A stretch of DNA of 7,550 nucleotides from Eudoraea sp. Its GTDB lineage: Bacteria; Bacteroidota; Bacteroidia; Flavobacteriales; Flavobacteriaceae. The position numbers and the translations under genes were made by a program. The stretch lies in NCBI GenBank assembly GCA_013042925.1, contig JABDPH010000324.1, positions 1 through 7,550 on the forward strand, in the 5' to 3' direction. Of the stretch, positions 1-6,736 are shown in pieces (the first letter of the stretch is position 1; each line of letters opens with the position of its first letter). The notes below the pieces were generated by a model. The model did no database searches. It worked only from the letters and a program-made list of their open reading frames with translations, and was not told where the DNA came from.

Positions 1-175
1 ATTATATGATATGCGTGGAGACTGGATAATGGCACTTACCCCAGGGGGTGTAGACAAGGATCTTGAACGTCTGGGCCACAAGAATATTTTGAGGCCAATG
101 TATCCGCTCGATAAGGATATGCCCGAACCCGATTTAAAAGCGCGCTTTATACCCCTTGCCAATAGTAAACCTTAA
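1..175 (+). CDS. 3' end of an unrecognised gene (5'-truncated)
   Basis: An open frame entering from the left edge (codons begin at base 2) reads 57 residues to a TAA at 173-175. The visible tail starts LYDMRGDWIMALTPGGVDKD and ends PLANSKP. It is rich in Pro, Asp and Lys, with no membrane segment and no motif I can assign. Codon usage and the uninterrupted frame look genuine, and there is no competing frame. The TPGGVDK stretch faintly recalls the end of some cupin-fold proteins, but this is too weak to name a family. The gene ends 119 bp before the next start, so it need not share that gene's transcript. I do not recognise the product. Confidence 0.6.
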   Translation, partial: LYDMRGDWIMALTPGGVDKDLERLGHKNILRPMYPLDKDMPEPDLKARFIPLANSKP

Positions 176-294
176 AAGCATCGCAGCCATAAAAAAGCAG
201 TAGTTTTGGACTATGGAATTCTCCGGATGGTAAAAGAAATCCATATTGTTTAAGTTCAAATTCAAAATTTATTTTTTAATCAATTAAGCCTTCT
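176..294. other. intergenic region, no clear signal
   Basis: This 119-bp AT-rich gap lies between the truncated gene and the SnoaL-like gene. It holds one TAGTTTTG (201-208), which fits the Bacteroidota -7 pattern TAnnTTTG, but I see no TTTG box at the expected distance upstream. Short inverted pairs (CCATA at 187-191 with TATGG at 212-216) are weak. There is no GC-rich hairpin followed by a T run that would make a convincing terminator. Confidence 0.4.
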
Positions 295-681
295 ATGATA
301 AGTGATACTTTAAAACAGAACAAGGCAAATGCAATCGCATTTTACGAAATGGCCTATAACGGAAATCCCAAAAAAGCCGTGGAATTATATGTTGGTGCAG
401 AGTACATACAACACAACCCATTAGTTGGTGATGGAACCCAGCCGTTTATTGATTATTTTAACAGGATGGCCAGTGAATATCCTGGCAAATCAATTGAATT
501 TGTGCGGGCTATAGCCGAAGATGATTTAGTAGCCCTTCACACCCACCAGATCTGGCCGGGAAACGACCAATATGTTACTATGGATTTCTTTAGGTTTGAT
601 AATAACGGGAAAATTGTGGAACACTGGGATGCCATGCAACAAATTCCTGACACTTCGGCAAATAACAATACAATGTACTAA
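295..681 (+). CDS. SnoaL-like / NTF2-fold family protein
   Basis: This 128-residue protein is a single small alpha+beta barrel of the NTF2-like superfamily, in the group annotated as predicted SnoaL-like aldol-condensation or polyketide-cyclase-type enzymes. Visible family marks are the N-terminal helix with FYEMAYNGNP, YIQHNP at about residues 37-42, a DG at 46-47, His82 and His84 after DLVAL, MDFFRFDNNGKIVEHWD at about 96-112, and the SANNNTMY tail that recurs in this family. The His and Asp residues lining the pocket could bind or catalyse, but the substrate is not predictable. There is no signal peptide, so it is probably cytoplasmic. Length is normal for a one-domain member. The ATG at 295 has no Shine-Dalgarno sequence, only an AT-rich leader as is usual in Bacteroidota. 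The membrane-protein gene follows after 27 bp and may be cotranscribed. Family is fairly sure, function unknown. Confidence 0.85.
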   Translation: MISDTLKQNKANAIAFYEMAYNGNPKKAVELYVGAEYIQHNPLVGDGTQPFIDYFNRMASEYPGKSIEFVRAIAEDDLVALHTHQIWPGNDQYVTMDFFRFDNNGKIVEHWDAMQQIPDTSANNNTMY

Positions 682-708
682 ACATGAGAAGTAAATCACT
701 TTCAATAT

Positions 709-1284
709 ATGATGATTAAACTAAGAGAATTCATAGCTAAAAATAGCTCCGGTAAAAAGGTTGCTTTACTATTTGTTATTACGAATCTTATTTATGCATT
801 TATGCTTTTAGTAACCATTCCAAAAACTGTTGCTTATTCTGGTGGAATGAAATTATTGGATATGATGCCACAGGGATATGATTCGGATTATGTAAATGAA
901 CTTTTCAATAAGCTTGGGAAAGAAGGCCGGGATGTTTATTTATTTAATCAGATTCCGGTTGATATGATATATCCTTTACTTTTTGCATTAACCTATTCGC
1001 TGTTAATTGCCTATTTCCTTAAAAAATTGGATAAATTAAATACTTCCTTTTTCTTTTTATGTCTGATCCCAATAATTGGGGGAATAGCGGATTATCTGGA
1101 GAATATTGGGATAATTACCATGCTCAATAATTACCCGGATCTGTCAGTAGTGCATGTCAGTACAACAAATATATTTAGCATTATAAAGAGTGTTTCTACA
1201 ACGCTGTTTTTTATAGTATTGATCGTTATTATTATTCTAGTCGGAATTAAGTGGTTAAAATTGAAACGATCCGGTGTAAAATAA
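709..1284 (+). CDS. four-helix integral membrane protein of unknown function
   Basis: This is a 191-residue hydrophobic protein I cannot assign to a named family. Four likely membrane helices lie at about residues 18-38, 84-104, 113-135 and 160-182. Between helices 1 and 2 is a loop of about 45 residues (GYDSDYVNELFNKLG, with KEGRDVY after it), rich in Tyr, Asp and Gly. The third helix carries the polar group GGIADYLENIG in an otherwise greasy stretch, a likely functional or packing site. The protein ends with a basic tail (KWLKLKRSGVK), which by the positive-inside rule suggests a cytoplasmic C-terminus and, with four helices, a cytoplasmic N-terminus. Two consecutive ATG codons (709 and 712) could each start translation, and neither has a Shine-Dalgarno sequence. 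It lies 27 bp after the SnoaL-like gene on the same strand, so a two-gene operon is plausible. No catalytic motif is seen. Confidence 0.8.
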   Translation: MMIKLREFIAKNSSGKKVALLFVITNLIYAFMLLVTIPKTVAYSGGMKLLDMMPQGYDSDYVNELFNKLGKEGRDVYLFNQIPVDMIYPLLFALTYSLLIAYFLKKLDKLNTSFFFLCLIPIIGGIADYLENIGIITMLNNYPDLSVVHVSTTNIFSIIKSVSTTLFFIVLIVIIILVGIKWLKLKRSGVK

Positions 1285-1328
1285 TAATATGCTTCGCCCT
1301 GCTAATCTTAAAAAATAGGAACTGACGG

Positions 1329-1368
1329 AATCCTGATATTAGTCATAGGATTTATTAACCAACCTATG
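1329..1368 (+). promoter_or_regulatory. two mutually exclusive short hairpins upstream of cbpA
   Basis: In the 116-bp leader before cbpA, AATCCT (1329-1334) can pair with AGGATT (1347-1352), and CATAGG (1344-1349) can pair with CCTATG (1363-1368). The two stems share bases 1347-1349, so only one can form at a time. Each stem is only 6 bp with a 12-13 nt loop, so this may be chance. The rest of the leader contains no CIRCE element and no clear TTTG/TAnnTTTG promoter pair. Confidence 0.2.
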
Positions 1369-1400
1369 GATTTTTGGCAATAATAAATGTCCGTAAATAA

Positions 1401-2282
1401 ATGACCTATATTGATTATTATAAGGTTCTGGGTATAAATAAAAAGGCCCCCGATGATGAAATAAAAAAAGCCTATCGGAAAATGGCCCGTAAATATCATC
1501 CCGATCTGAATCCGAATGATAAGGAAGCCGAACGCAAGTTTAAGGAAGTTAATGAAGCTAATGAGGTGCTGAGTAACCCTGAGAATCGGAAAAAGTATGA
1601 CAAATACGGGAAAGACTGGAAACATGCTGAAGAATTTGAAAAAGCACAGCAACAGCGGCAATATTACAGAGGTAGCGGCCAAGGGACCGCCGGCCGTTTT
1701 TCAGAAGAGGACTTTTCAGACTTTTTCAGTTCTATGTTTGGTGGAGGTTATCAAAGAAGAAGCGAGGTAAAATTCAGGGGGCAGGATTACAATGCAGAAC
1801 TACAGCTAGAATTGGAAGATGTCTATAGAACTCACAAACGTACCCTAACAGTTAATGGCAAAAATATAAGGTTAACTATTCCTGCCGGGGTAAAGAATGG
1901 CCAGGTAATCAAAATTAAGGGTTATGGAGGTGAAGGAATTAGCGGTGGCCTAAAAGGAGATTTGCATATAAAATTTTCAATCCTGAATCATTCAAGGTTT
2001 AAACGCGATAAAGATAATTTGTATACCACTGTTAAATTAGATTTATACAAAGCGCTTTTAGGAGGCGAAGTAGTTATAGACACTTTTGATGGCAAAGTAA
2101 AATTAAATGTCAAGCCGGAAACCAAAAACCTGACTAAAGTAAAGTTAAAGGGGAAAGGCTTTCCCATATATAAAAAAGAGGGTCAGTTTGGGGATCTATA
2201 TATTACTTATCAGATAGAAATACCCACAAATCTGACTAATAAGGAAAAGGAATTGTTTAAGGAATTGGCAAAACTAAGATAG
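1401..2282 (+). CDS. cbpA: CbpA-like DnaJ-family co-chaperone (class B Hsp40)
   Basis: This J-domain co-chaperone stimulates the ATPase of DnaK and delivers unfolded clients to it in the cytoplasm. The J domain spans about residues 4-70, with the catalytic HPD at 33-35 and the helix III/IV signature [21 protein letters not shown] Gly/Phe-containing linker with [13 protein letters not shown] follows (about 90-118). Two C-terminal beta domains begin near 128, with the recognisable IPAGVKNGQ (160-168), [37 protein letters not shown] and [12 protein letters not shown]. The four CxxCxGxG zinc repeats of DnaJ proper are absent, which makes it the CbpA type. Its 293 residues are close to the usual 300 or so. 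An in-frame TAA directly precedes the ATG (1398-1400), fixing the start. It has no Shine-Dalgarno sequence. The cbpM gene begins 2 bp after the stop, which supports CbpA over other class B Hsp40s. Confidence 0.93.
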   Translation: MTYIDYYKVLGINKKAPDDEIKKAYRKMARKYHPDLNPNDKEAERKFKEVNEANEVLSNPENRKKYDKYGKDWKHAEEFEKAQQQRQYYRGSGQGTAGRFSEEDFSDFFSSMFGGGYQRRSEVKFRGQDYNAELQLELEDVYRTHKRTLTVNGKNIRLTIPAGVKNGQVIKIKGYGGEGISGGLKGDLHIKFSILNHSRFKRDKDNLYTTVKLDLYKALLGGEVVIDTFDGKVKLNVKPETKNLTKVKLKGKGFPIYKKEGQFGDLYITYQIEIPTNLTNKEKELFKELAKLR

Positions 2283-2284
2283 AT

Positions 2285-2584
2285 ATGGAACTAAAAGATC
2301 TTATTCCAATTATTCACCTGTGTGAGCACTACAGTGTGGAAACGTCATTTTTTGATGAGCTCCATGAAGAGGGTTTAATTAGTATTACTACCCTTGAACA
2401 AACTTCCTATCTTCATCAGGATAGAATTAGCGATGTGGAAAAGATGATTCGAATCCACCAGGAATTAAATATAAATACTGAAGGCATTGATGCGGTTTTT
2501 AACCTGCTTCAAAAAATAGATAGTTTACAAAATGAATTGAATAAGCTTCATGATAGGCTGCGTTTGTATGAAAATGATTTTTGA
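2285..2584 (+). CDS. cbpM: CbpM-like chaperone modulator
   Basis: This 99-residue MerR-HTH-like protein is of the CbpM family. In Escherichia coli CbpM binds the CbpA J domain and blocks both its co-chaperone and its DNA-binding activity. The N-terminal part (about 1-60) carries the family pattern: a short helix (LIPIIHLCEHYSVE), a second helix FFDELHEEGLI, and a small strand followed by YLHQDRISDVEKMIRIHQEL. The MerR-like fold therefore acts as a protein-binding rather than a DNA-binding module. The C-terminal part (about 70-96, LLQKIDSLQNELNKLHDRL) has leucines and isoleucines at heptad spacing and should be a coiled coil or long helix. The ATG lies 2 bp after the cbpA stop, so the two are almost certainly translated from one message. 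Length is typical. Assignment rests on both sequence pattern and context. Confidence 0.9.
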   Translation: MELKDLIPIIHLCEHYSVETSFFDELHEEGLISITTLEQTSYLHQDRISDVEKMIRIHQELNINTEGIDAVFNLLQKIDSLQNELNKLHDRLRLYENDF

Positions 2585-2635
2585 GAATGTATTATAGCTA
2601 CTAGAATATTGATATTAAATGGACAAGAATAAATC

Positions 2636-2647
2636 AATTTTAAAATT
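2636..2647. repeat. 12-bp perfect palindrome abutting the mscS-like start
   Basis: AATTTTAAAATT is perfectly self-complementary and ends at the base before the ATG at 2648. It occupies the place of a ribosome binding site. In AT-rich DNA such a palindrome can easily arise by chance, so a role as operator is unproven. Confidence 0.25.
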
Positions 2648-3583
2648 ATGAAATCTTTGGAGTTTGTTAAACAATGGTTGGAAGCTCATCCTTCTTTCGC
2701 AATATTTCTAAAATATATTGTCCTGGTACTGTTGGTAATTGTGTTTATTCAATTCCTACGAAGATTTATTCGTAAAAATCTGCCAAACACTAAAGTTAAA
2801 TATAAGTCCCAAAAAGGAATAGAAGTAATTGGTTATTTGATCCTGATTATTTTAACACTTTCCTATTTTACCGGGAATATTAAGGACTTTACATTGGCAA
2901 TAGGGCTATTGTCAGCAGGTGTCGCAATAACCCTCCAGGAGCTGATCTTAAGTATTGCAGGTTCTCTGTACATTTTCTTCGTCAAGGTTTACAAACCTGG
3001 TGATAGAATAGAGATAAATGGAATTAAGGGTGATGTCATTGATATCGACAGTATTTATACCACCATGATGGAAATAGGGGAATGGGTTAGCAGTGACAAT
3101 TACAGCGGTAGAATAATTAAATTGAGTAATGCATTTGTTTTCAAAGGCCCCATCTATAATTATTCTATGGATTTTCCTTTTATTTGGGATGAATTTAATT
3201 TACCTATTAGGTATGAATCAGATATTGAATTGGCGAAGGATATAATTATTAAAGTAGCAACCGAAAATTTGTCTGAATATGTAACAAATTCCATCGCCAA
3301 ATGGAAGGATGTTGTTGATCGATATTATATTGAAGATGCCAAGGTAGAGCCTACGCTGGCCATAACAATGACAGATAATTGGATTCAGTTCAACCTTAGA
3401 TACATTGTTGATTATAAAAAAAGGCGGGTTACCAAACATATTCTGAGTGAATTAATAAGTAAAAAGTTTGAAGAAACAAATGGTCAAGTAGTTTTAGCTT
3501 CTTCAACTGTTGAAATCATACGAATCCCAACAATAAATATTAACGAAAAAGATACAACTCAAAGAGACAATGACCTTTCCTAA
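2648..3583 (+). CDS. small MscS-family mechanosensitive channel
   Basis: This 311-residue inner-membrane protein is of the MscS family, whose members open under membrane tension to release solutes during hypo-osmotic shock. Three hydrophobic segments are visible: about residues 17-37, 58-76, and a pore helix at about 82-112 rich in Gly, Ala and Ser (IGLLSAGVAITLQELILSIA). Directly after it comes the hallmark beta-domain entry VYKPGDRIEINGIKGDVIDID (about 114-134) and YTTMMEIG. The usual PNG of the beta domain is here SNA (160-162) followed by NYS, and a WVSSDNYSGR insert precedes it, marking a divergent subfamily. The cytoplasmic alpha/beta domain continues to about 295, with a charged tail. 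An in-frame TAA at 2630-2632 makes the ATG at 2648 the first possible one. It lies 63 bp after cbpM and overlaps the next gene by 14 bp. Ion selectivity and gating threshold cannot be read from sequence. Confidence 0.9.
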   Translation: MKSLEFVKQWLEAHPSFAIFLKYIVLVLLVIVFIQFLRRFIRKNLPNTKVKYKSQKGIEVIGYLILIILTLSYFTGNIKDFTLAIGLLSAGVAITLQELILSIAGSLYIFFVKVYKPGDRIEINGIKGDVIDIDSIYTTMMEIGEWVSSDNYSGRIIKLSNAFVFKGPIYNYSMDFPFIWDEFNLPIRYESDIELAKDIIIKVATENLSEYVTNSIAKWKDVVDRYYIEDAKVEPTLAITMTDNWIQFNLRYIVDYKKRRVTKHILSELISKKFEETNGQVVLASSTVEIIRIPTININEKDTTQRDNDLS

Positions 3584-5153
3584 ACAGCATTTTATCTCCT
3601 TCTTTTTACTTTCACTGCTAATTTCCTGCAACTCTCCACAAATTACAGAGAAAAAAGTAGATTCGGGTTCCAGGCCCATATCCAAAACCTATAAAGTTCC
3701 TGTATTCTCAACCGACAATCGTTTGGAAAAGATAGAGAGCATTACTCCACAAATACATGCCATGATCACCGAGTATGCAGAAAAGCGCCACATTCCCGGG
3801 GTTGTCTACGGGATTGTTGTTGATACTAATCTGGTAGTTGCCTCGGCGACAGGGTTGTTGGATATAAGCAAGGAACTATCCGCAACCACCAGTTCTGCAT
3901 TCAGAATTGCATCTATGAGTAAAAGTTTTACTGCCATGGCAATTATGAAATTACGTGATGAGGGCAAACTATCACTTAGTGATCCCGTAGCAAAATATAT
4001 CCCTGAAATGAGTGGATTAGAATATCTGACTGCTGACTCCCCTGACATAGATATTGAAAACCTGATGACAATGACCGCGGGTTTTCCTGAAGATAACCCC
4101 TGGGGAGACCGTCAATTGGATGAATCGGATCAAATGCTTATGAACCTGCTTACTGATGGTATCTCATTTTCCAACCCTCCCTCCTATACATTTGAATACA
4201 GCAATACAGGATATGCCCTGTTGGGCAATATAATCAGTCGTGTTTCCGGAATGCCCTACCAGCGATATATCAAAGAGAATATTTTAATGCCACTTGGCAT
4301 GAAACATACCTATTGGGAATATGCTAATATCCCAATAGAACAACTAGCTATTGGATACCGATGGGAAAATGATCAATGGAAACTCGAACCTATGCTTCAT
4401 GATGGATCTTATGGAGCAATGGGGGGATTAATTACATCCATAGAAGATTTTAGTAAATATGTTAGTTTTCATCTTTCCGCCTGGCCACCCAGAAGTGATC
4501 CGGAAAGTGGACCTGTTAAACGTAGTACGCTTAGAGAAATGCATACTCCTAAATTTCCCACTTTAAATACTGGAGCAACAGATTTTAATAATAAACCATG
4601 TGCAACTGTATCCGGATATGGTTATGGATTAGGGATCCATACCAATTGCAAAGGCCTGAAATTGGTCAGGCACGGAGGCGCCTTACCGGGTTTTGGAAGT
4701 AATTATGTTTTCTATCCTGACTATGGAGTTGGGATAATGGCCTTTGGCAACCTTACTTATACATCGCCATGGCCACTTAAAAAAATTGAAAAATTACTAT
4801 TCGAAACCTTGGAATTAGAACCCCGTAAACTTCCTTTATCAGATATTCTAAGGGAGCGAAAACAACAGGTTGAACTATTAATAAAAGGATGGAATCCTGA
4901 ATTGGAACAGGAACTCCTGGCTGAGAATTTTTACATGGACAAATCGCGTGAACACCGTATGGCAGAAGCTAAGGAAATTTTTGATAAGGCCGGTACAGTT
5001 CTGGATACAGAAGAAATCACGCCTTATAATCAGCTGAGGGGCAGTTATAAAATAAATACGGAGAAAGGGTTTATTGATGTCTTTTTTACCCTTACCCCGG
5101 AAAAAGAAGCGAAATTACAGCAACTATATTTATCATTTGAACCTAACTCCTAA
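3570..5153 (+). CDS. lipoprotein serine hydrolase, class C beta-lactamase fold
   Basis: This 527-residue serine hydrolase is of the beta-lactamase/transpeptidase-like family (PF00144 type), exported as a lipoprotein. The N-terminus has a short basic/hydrophobic signal with lipobox LLISC and Cys20 as the acylation site. Catalytic motifs are SMSK (nucleophile Ser115, Lys118), YSN (Tyr210-Asn212) and RHGG (His368-Gly370, the KTG equivalent). DPVAKYIPEM at 138-147 and PLGMKHTYW at 241-249 are also typical. Such proteins may be esterases, D-amino-acid peptidases or other hydrolases, and true beta-lactamase activity is not implied. From about residue 430 to the end is an extra helical-plus-beta segment beyond the catalytic fold. 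The start overlaps the mscS-like gene by 14 bp in another frame, and the next Met is at residue 64, after the signal, so 3570 is required. The overlap suggests translational coupling. Substrate unknown. Confidence 0.9.
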   Translation: MTFPKQHFISFFLLSLLISCNSPQITEKKVDSGSRPISKTYKVPVFSTDNRLEKIESITPQIHAMITEYAEKRHIPGVVYGIVVDTNLVVASATGLLDISKELSATTSSAFRIASMSKSFTAMAIMKLRDEGKLSLSDPVAKYIPEMSGLEYLTADSPDIDIENLMTMTAGFPEDNPWGDRQLDESDQMLMNLLTDGISFSNPPSYTFEYSNTGYALLGNIISRVSGMPYQRYIKENILMPLGMKHTYWEYANIPIEQLAIGYRWENDQWKLEPMLHDGSYGAMGGLITSIEDFSKYVSFHLSAWPPRSDPESGPVKRSTLREMHTPKFPTLNTGATDFNNKPCATVSGYGYGLGIHTNCKGLKLVRHGGALPGFGSNYVFYPDYGVGIMAFGNLTYTSPWPLKKIEKLLFETLELEPRKLPLSDILRERKQQVELLIKGWNPELEQELLAENFYMDKSREHRMAEAKEIFDKAGTVLDTEEITPYNQLRGSYKINTEKGFIDVFFTLTPEKEAKLQQLYLSFEPNS

Positions 5154-5154
5154 A

Positions 5155-5187
5155 AAAAGTAAGGAGCGTCTTAACGCTCCTTACTTT
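5155..5187 (-). terminator. intrinsic terminator, shared between convergent genes
   Basis: A perfect 14-bp stem (5156-5169 paired with 5174-5187) encloses the tetraloop CTTA. On the plus side it lies 2 bp after the hydrolase stop codon, and on the minus side 64 bp after the stop of the cDPGS-like gene. The A run at 5152-5158 reads as a T run on the minus strand, so the signal looks best for reverse-strand transcripts. On the plus strand the 3' flank is only TTT then CAACAA, so it is a weaker, though probably still functional, terminator for the forward cluster. Confidence 0.85.
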
Positions 5188-5251
5188 CAACAACAATTTA
5201 AATGTTAAACCTATTTTTGCCTTTGTTGGATTAGAACTTCACCTTATGAAG

Positions 5252-6616
5252 CTATTCTATCAACTCTTCAATTTTCTTATTTATATTTTGCTTTGCTAAA
5301 AATTCCTCAACAACCTCTTCAAGACTGGGCTTCCCAATAGATTGTAGGTCATAAAAAACTCTTGTGCTTGGTTTTCTAATACTTATCACTCTGTTTAAGT
5401 CAATGGGTGTTCCAATAACTACAGCTTCGCAATCACAGCTGTTGATGGTAACTTCTAAATCCCTGAGTTGGTCATCCCCGTACCCCATGGCTGGTAATAA
5501 TTTTCCAATTTTCGGATAAGTTTCAAAGGTATCCTCTAGTTGCCCTACCAGGTAAGGCCGTGGATCTACCACTTCTGAAGCTCCAAATTTTTGTGCAGCT
5601 AATGTGCCGGCTCCAATAGTCATACCTCCATGTGTTAATGTTGGACCGTCTTCTACTACCAGAACTCTTTTATTCTTTATAACTGAAGGATCTGCCACAC
5701 GTATTGGTGAGGCAGCATCAATCACAATTGCTCCGGGAACGACCTCTGAAATTACTTTTCTAAGCTTATTAATATCTTTTGGACGAGCACTGTCTATTTT
5801 ATTCATAATCACCACATCAGACATCTTTAGGGTAACTTCTCCCGGATAATATTTTAATCCATGTCCCGCCCTGTGGGGATCTGTAACGGTAATATGCAAG
5901 TCAGATTCATAGAATGGAAAATCGTTGTTTCCACCGTCCCAGACAATAATGTCGCATCCATCCGGATCATTCTCAGCAGCCCTAACAATATCTTCATAAT
6001 CCACCCCTGCATAGATTACATTTCCTCTAACAATATGAGGCTCGTATTCTTCCATTTCTTCAATAGTGCAGTCGTATTTCTCCAGGTCCTCCAGACTGGC
6101 ATAACGCTGTACCCGCTGAACTTCAAGATCTCCGTACGGCATGGGGTGCCTTATTGCCACAACCCTGAGACCGTTTTCAATAAGGATCTCAATAATGCGT
6201 CTGGCGGTCTGGCTTTTTCCACAGCCGGTGCGTGTTGCTCCTACACTTATTATAGGTTTAGTACTTTTAATTGAGGTTTCTTTTCTGCCCAACAATACAA
6301 AATTTGCACCTGCAGTATTTACCAGTGCACTTTTATGCATTAGTTCTTCGTAAGAGATATCAGAATAAGAAAAAACAACATCGTCAACTTTAAGTTCAGC
6401 AATTAAGTTTGCCAGGTCTTTTTCATCATATATTGGAATACCGGAGGGGTATAATTCTCCTGCCAGTGAAGCCGGGTATTTACGATTTAAAATATTTGGA
6501 ATTTGTGCTGCGGTAAAAGCTACTACCTCATAGCTCTCATTGTCTCTGTATACAGTATTGAAGTTGTGAAAATCACGGCCGGCAGCTCCCATGATAAGGA
6601 TTCTTTTTTTTATCAT
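5252..6616 (-). CDS. cyclic 2,3-diphosphoglycerate synthetase-like P-loop protein
   Basis: This 454-residue protein matches the family of archaeal cyclic 2,3-diphosphoglycerate synthetase and its many bacterial relatives, often annotated only as GTPase. In methanogens the enzyme closes 2,3-diphosphoglycerate with ATP; the bacterial substrate is uncertain. Numbered from the ATG at 6616, the N-terminal part opens with ILIMGAAGRDFHNFN, a Rossmann-like start, and continues through LYPSGIPIY and DDVVFSYSD. The P-loop is GATRTGCGKS (126-135), like SIMIBI-class NTPases, followed by IRHPMPYGDL, WDGGNNDFPF (226-235), TDPHRAGHG and MNKID (271-275), an NKxD-like base-recognition motif. The C-terminal part has THGGMTIGAG and IGTPIDL. 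Length is normal. A TTG two codons upstream (6622) would also be in frame, but the ATG is preferred. There is no Shine-Dalgarno sequence. It is monocistronic and convergent with the hydrolase gene. Family is sure, reaction not. Confidence 0.88.
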   Translation of the reverse strand: MIKKRILIMGAAGRDFHNFNTVYRDNESYEVVAFTAAQIPNILNRKYPASLAGELYPSGIPIYDEKDLANLIAELKVDDVVFSYSDISYEELMHKSALVNTAGANFVLLGRKETSIKSTKPIISVGATRTGCGKSQTARRIIEILIENGLRVVAIRHPMPYGDLEVQRVQRYASLEDLEKYDCTIEEMEEYEPHIVRGNVIYAGVDYEDIVRAAENDPDGCDIIVWDGGNNDFPFYESDLHITVTDPHRAGHGLKYYPGEVTLKMSDVVIMNKIDSARPKDINKLRKVISEVVPGAIVIDAASPIRVADPSVIKNKRVLVVEDGPTLTHGGMTIGAGTLAAQKFGASEVVDPRPYLVGQLEDTFETYPKIGKLLPAMGYGDDQLRDLEVTINSCDCEAVVIGTPIDLNRVISIRKPSTRVFYDLQSIGKPSLEEVVEEFLAKQNINKKIEELIE

Positions 6617-6713
6617 GTTCAATTATTTTTAGATACATTTAATCCGTCTAAGGTATTCTAAGACTTATGAATATGAAATGATAAAAGTCATATATCGGTT
6701 TACTTGTATAACC

Positions 6714-6726
6714 CCTTTTTAAAAGG
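6714..6726. repeat. 13-bp inverted repeat overlapping the ribosome binding site
   Basis: CCTTTT-T-AAAAGG is a perfect 6-bp inverted repeat around a single central T. Its right half overlaps the Shine-Dalgarno sequence of the downstream methyltransferase gene. With no loop it cannot form an RNA hairpin, so if functional it would be a DNA-level site. It may equally be chance. Confidence 0.25.
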
Positions 6727-6728
6727 AG
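6723..6728 (+). promoter_or_regulatory. strong Shine-Dalgarno sequence (AAGGAG)
   Basis: AAGGAG ends 8 bases before the ATG at 6737 and supports that start. It is notable because the other genes in the window begin without such a sequence. Confidence 0.7.
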
Positions 6729-6736
6729 AATAGTCA

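Noticed and set aside
201..208. TAGTTTTG as a Bacteroidota -7 promoter element
   Set aside because: No TTTG at the proper distance upstream; the pattern alone is common in AT-rich DNA.
684..719. Twelve-codon open frame (MRSKSLSIYDD) between the SnoaL-like and membrane-protein genes
   Set aside because: Too short and without a ribosome site or attenuator structure; it overlaps the next start by chance.
1308..1682. Reverse-strand open frame of 124 codons over the cbpA J-domain region
   Set aside because: It is antisense to a certain J-domain gene; its hydrophobic Ile/Phe-rich product is what the complement of Lys/Asp/Asn-rich codons gives.
5604..6353. Three forward open frames within the cDPGS-like gene
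   Set aside because: All lie antisense to a well-matched conserved protein with intact motifs, and none shows a recognisable domain.
6707..6712. TATAAC as a -10 box for the methyltransferase gene
   Set aside because: No TTGACA-like box about 17 bp upstream, and Bacteroidota use a different consensus.
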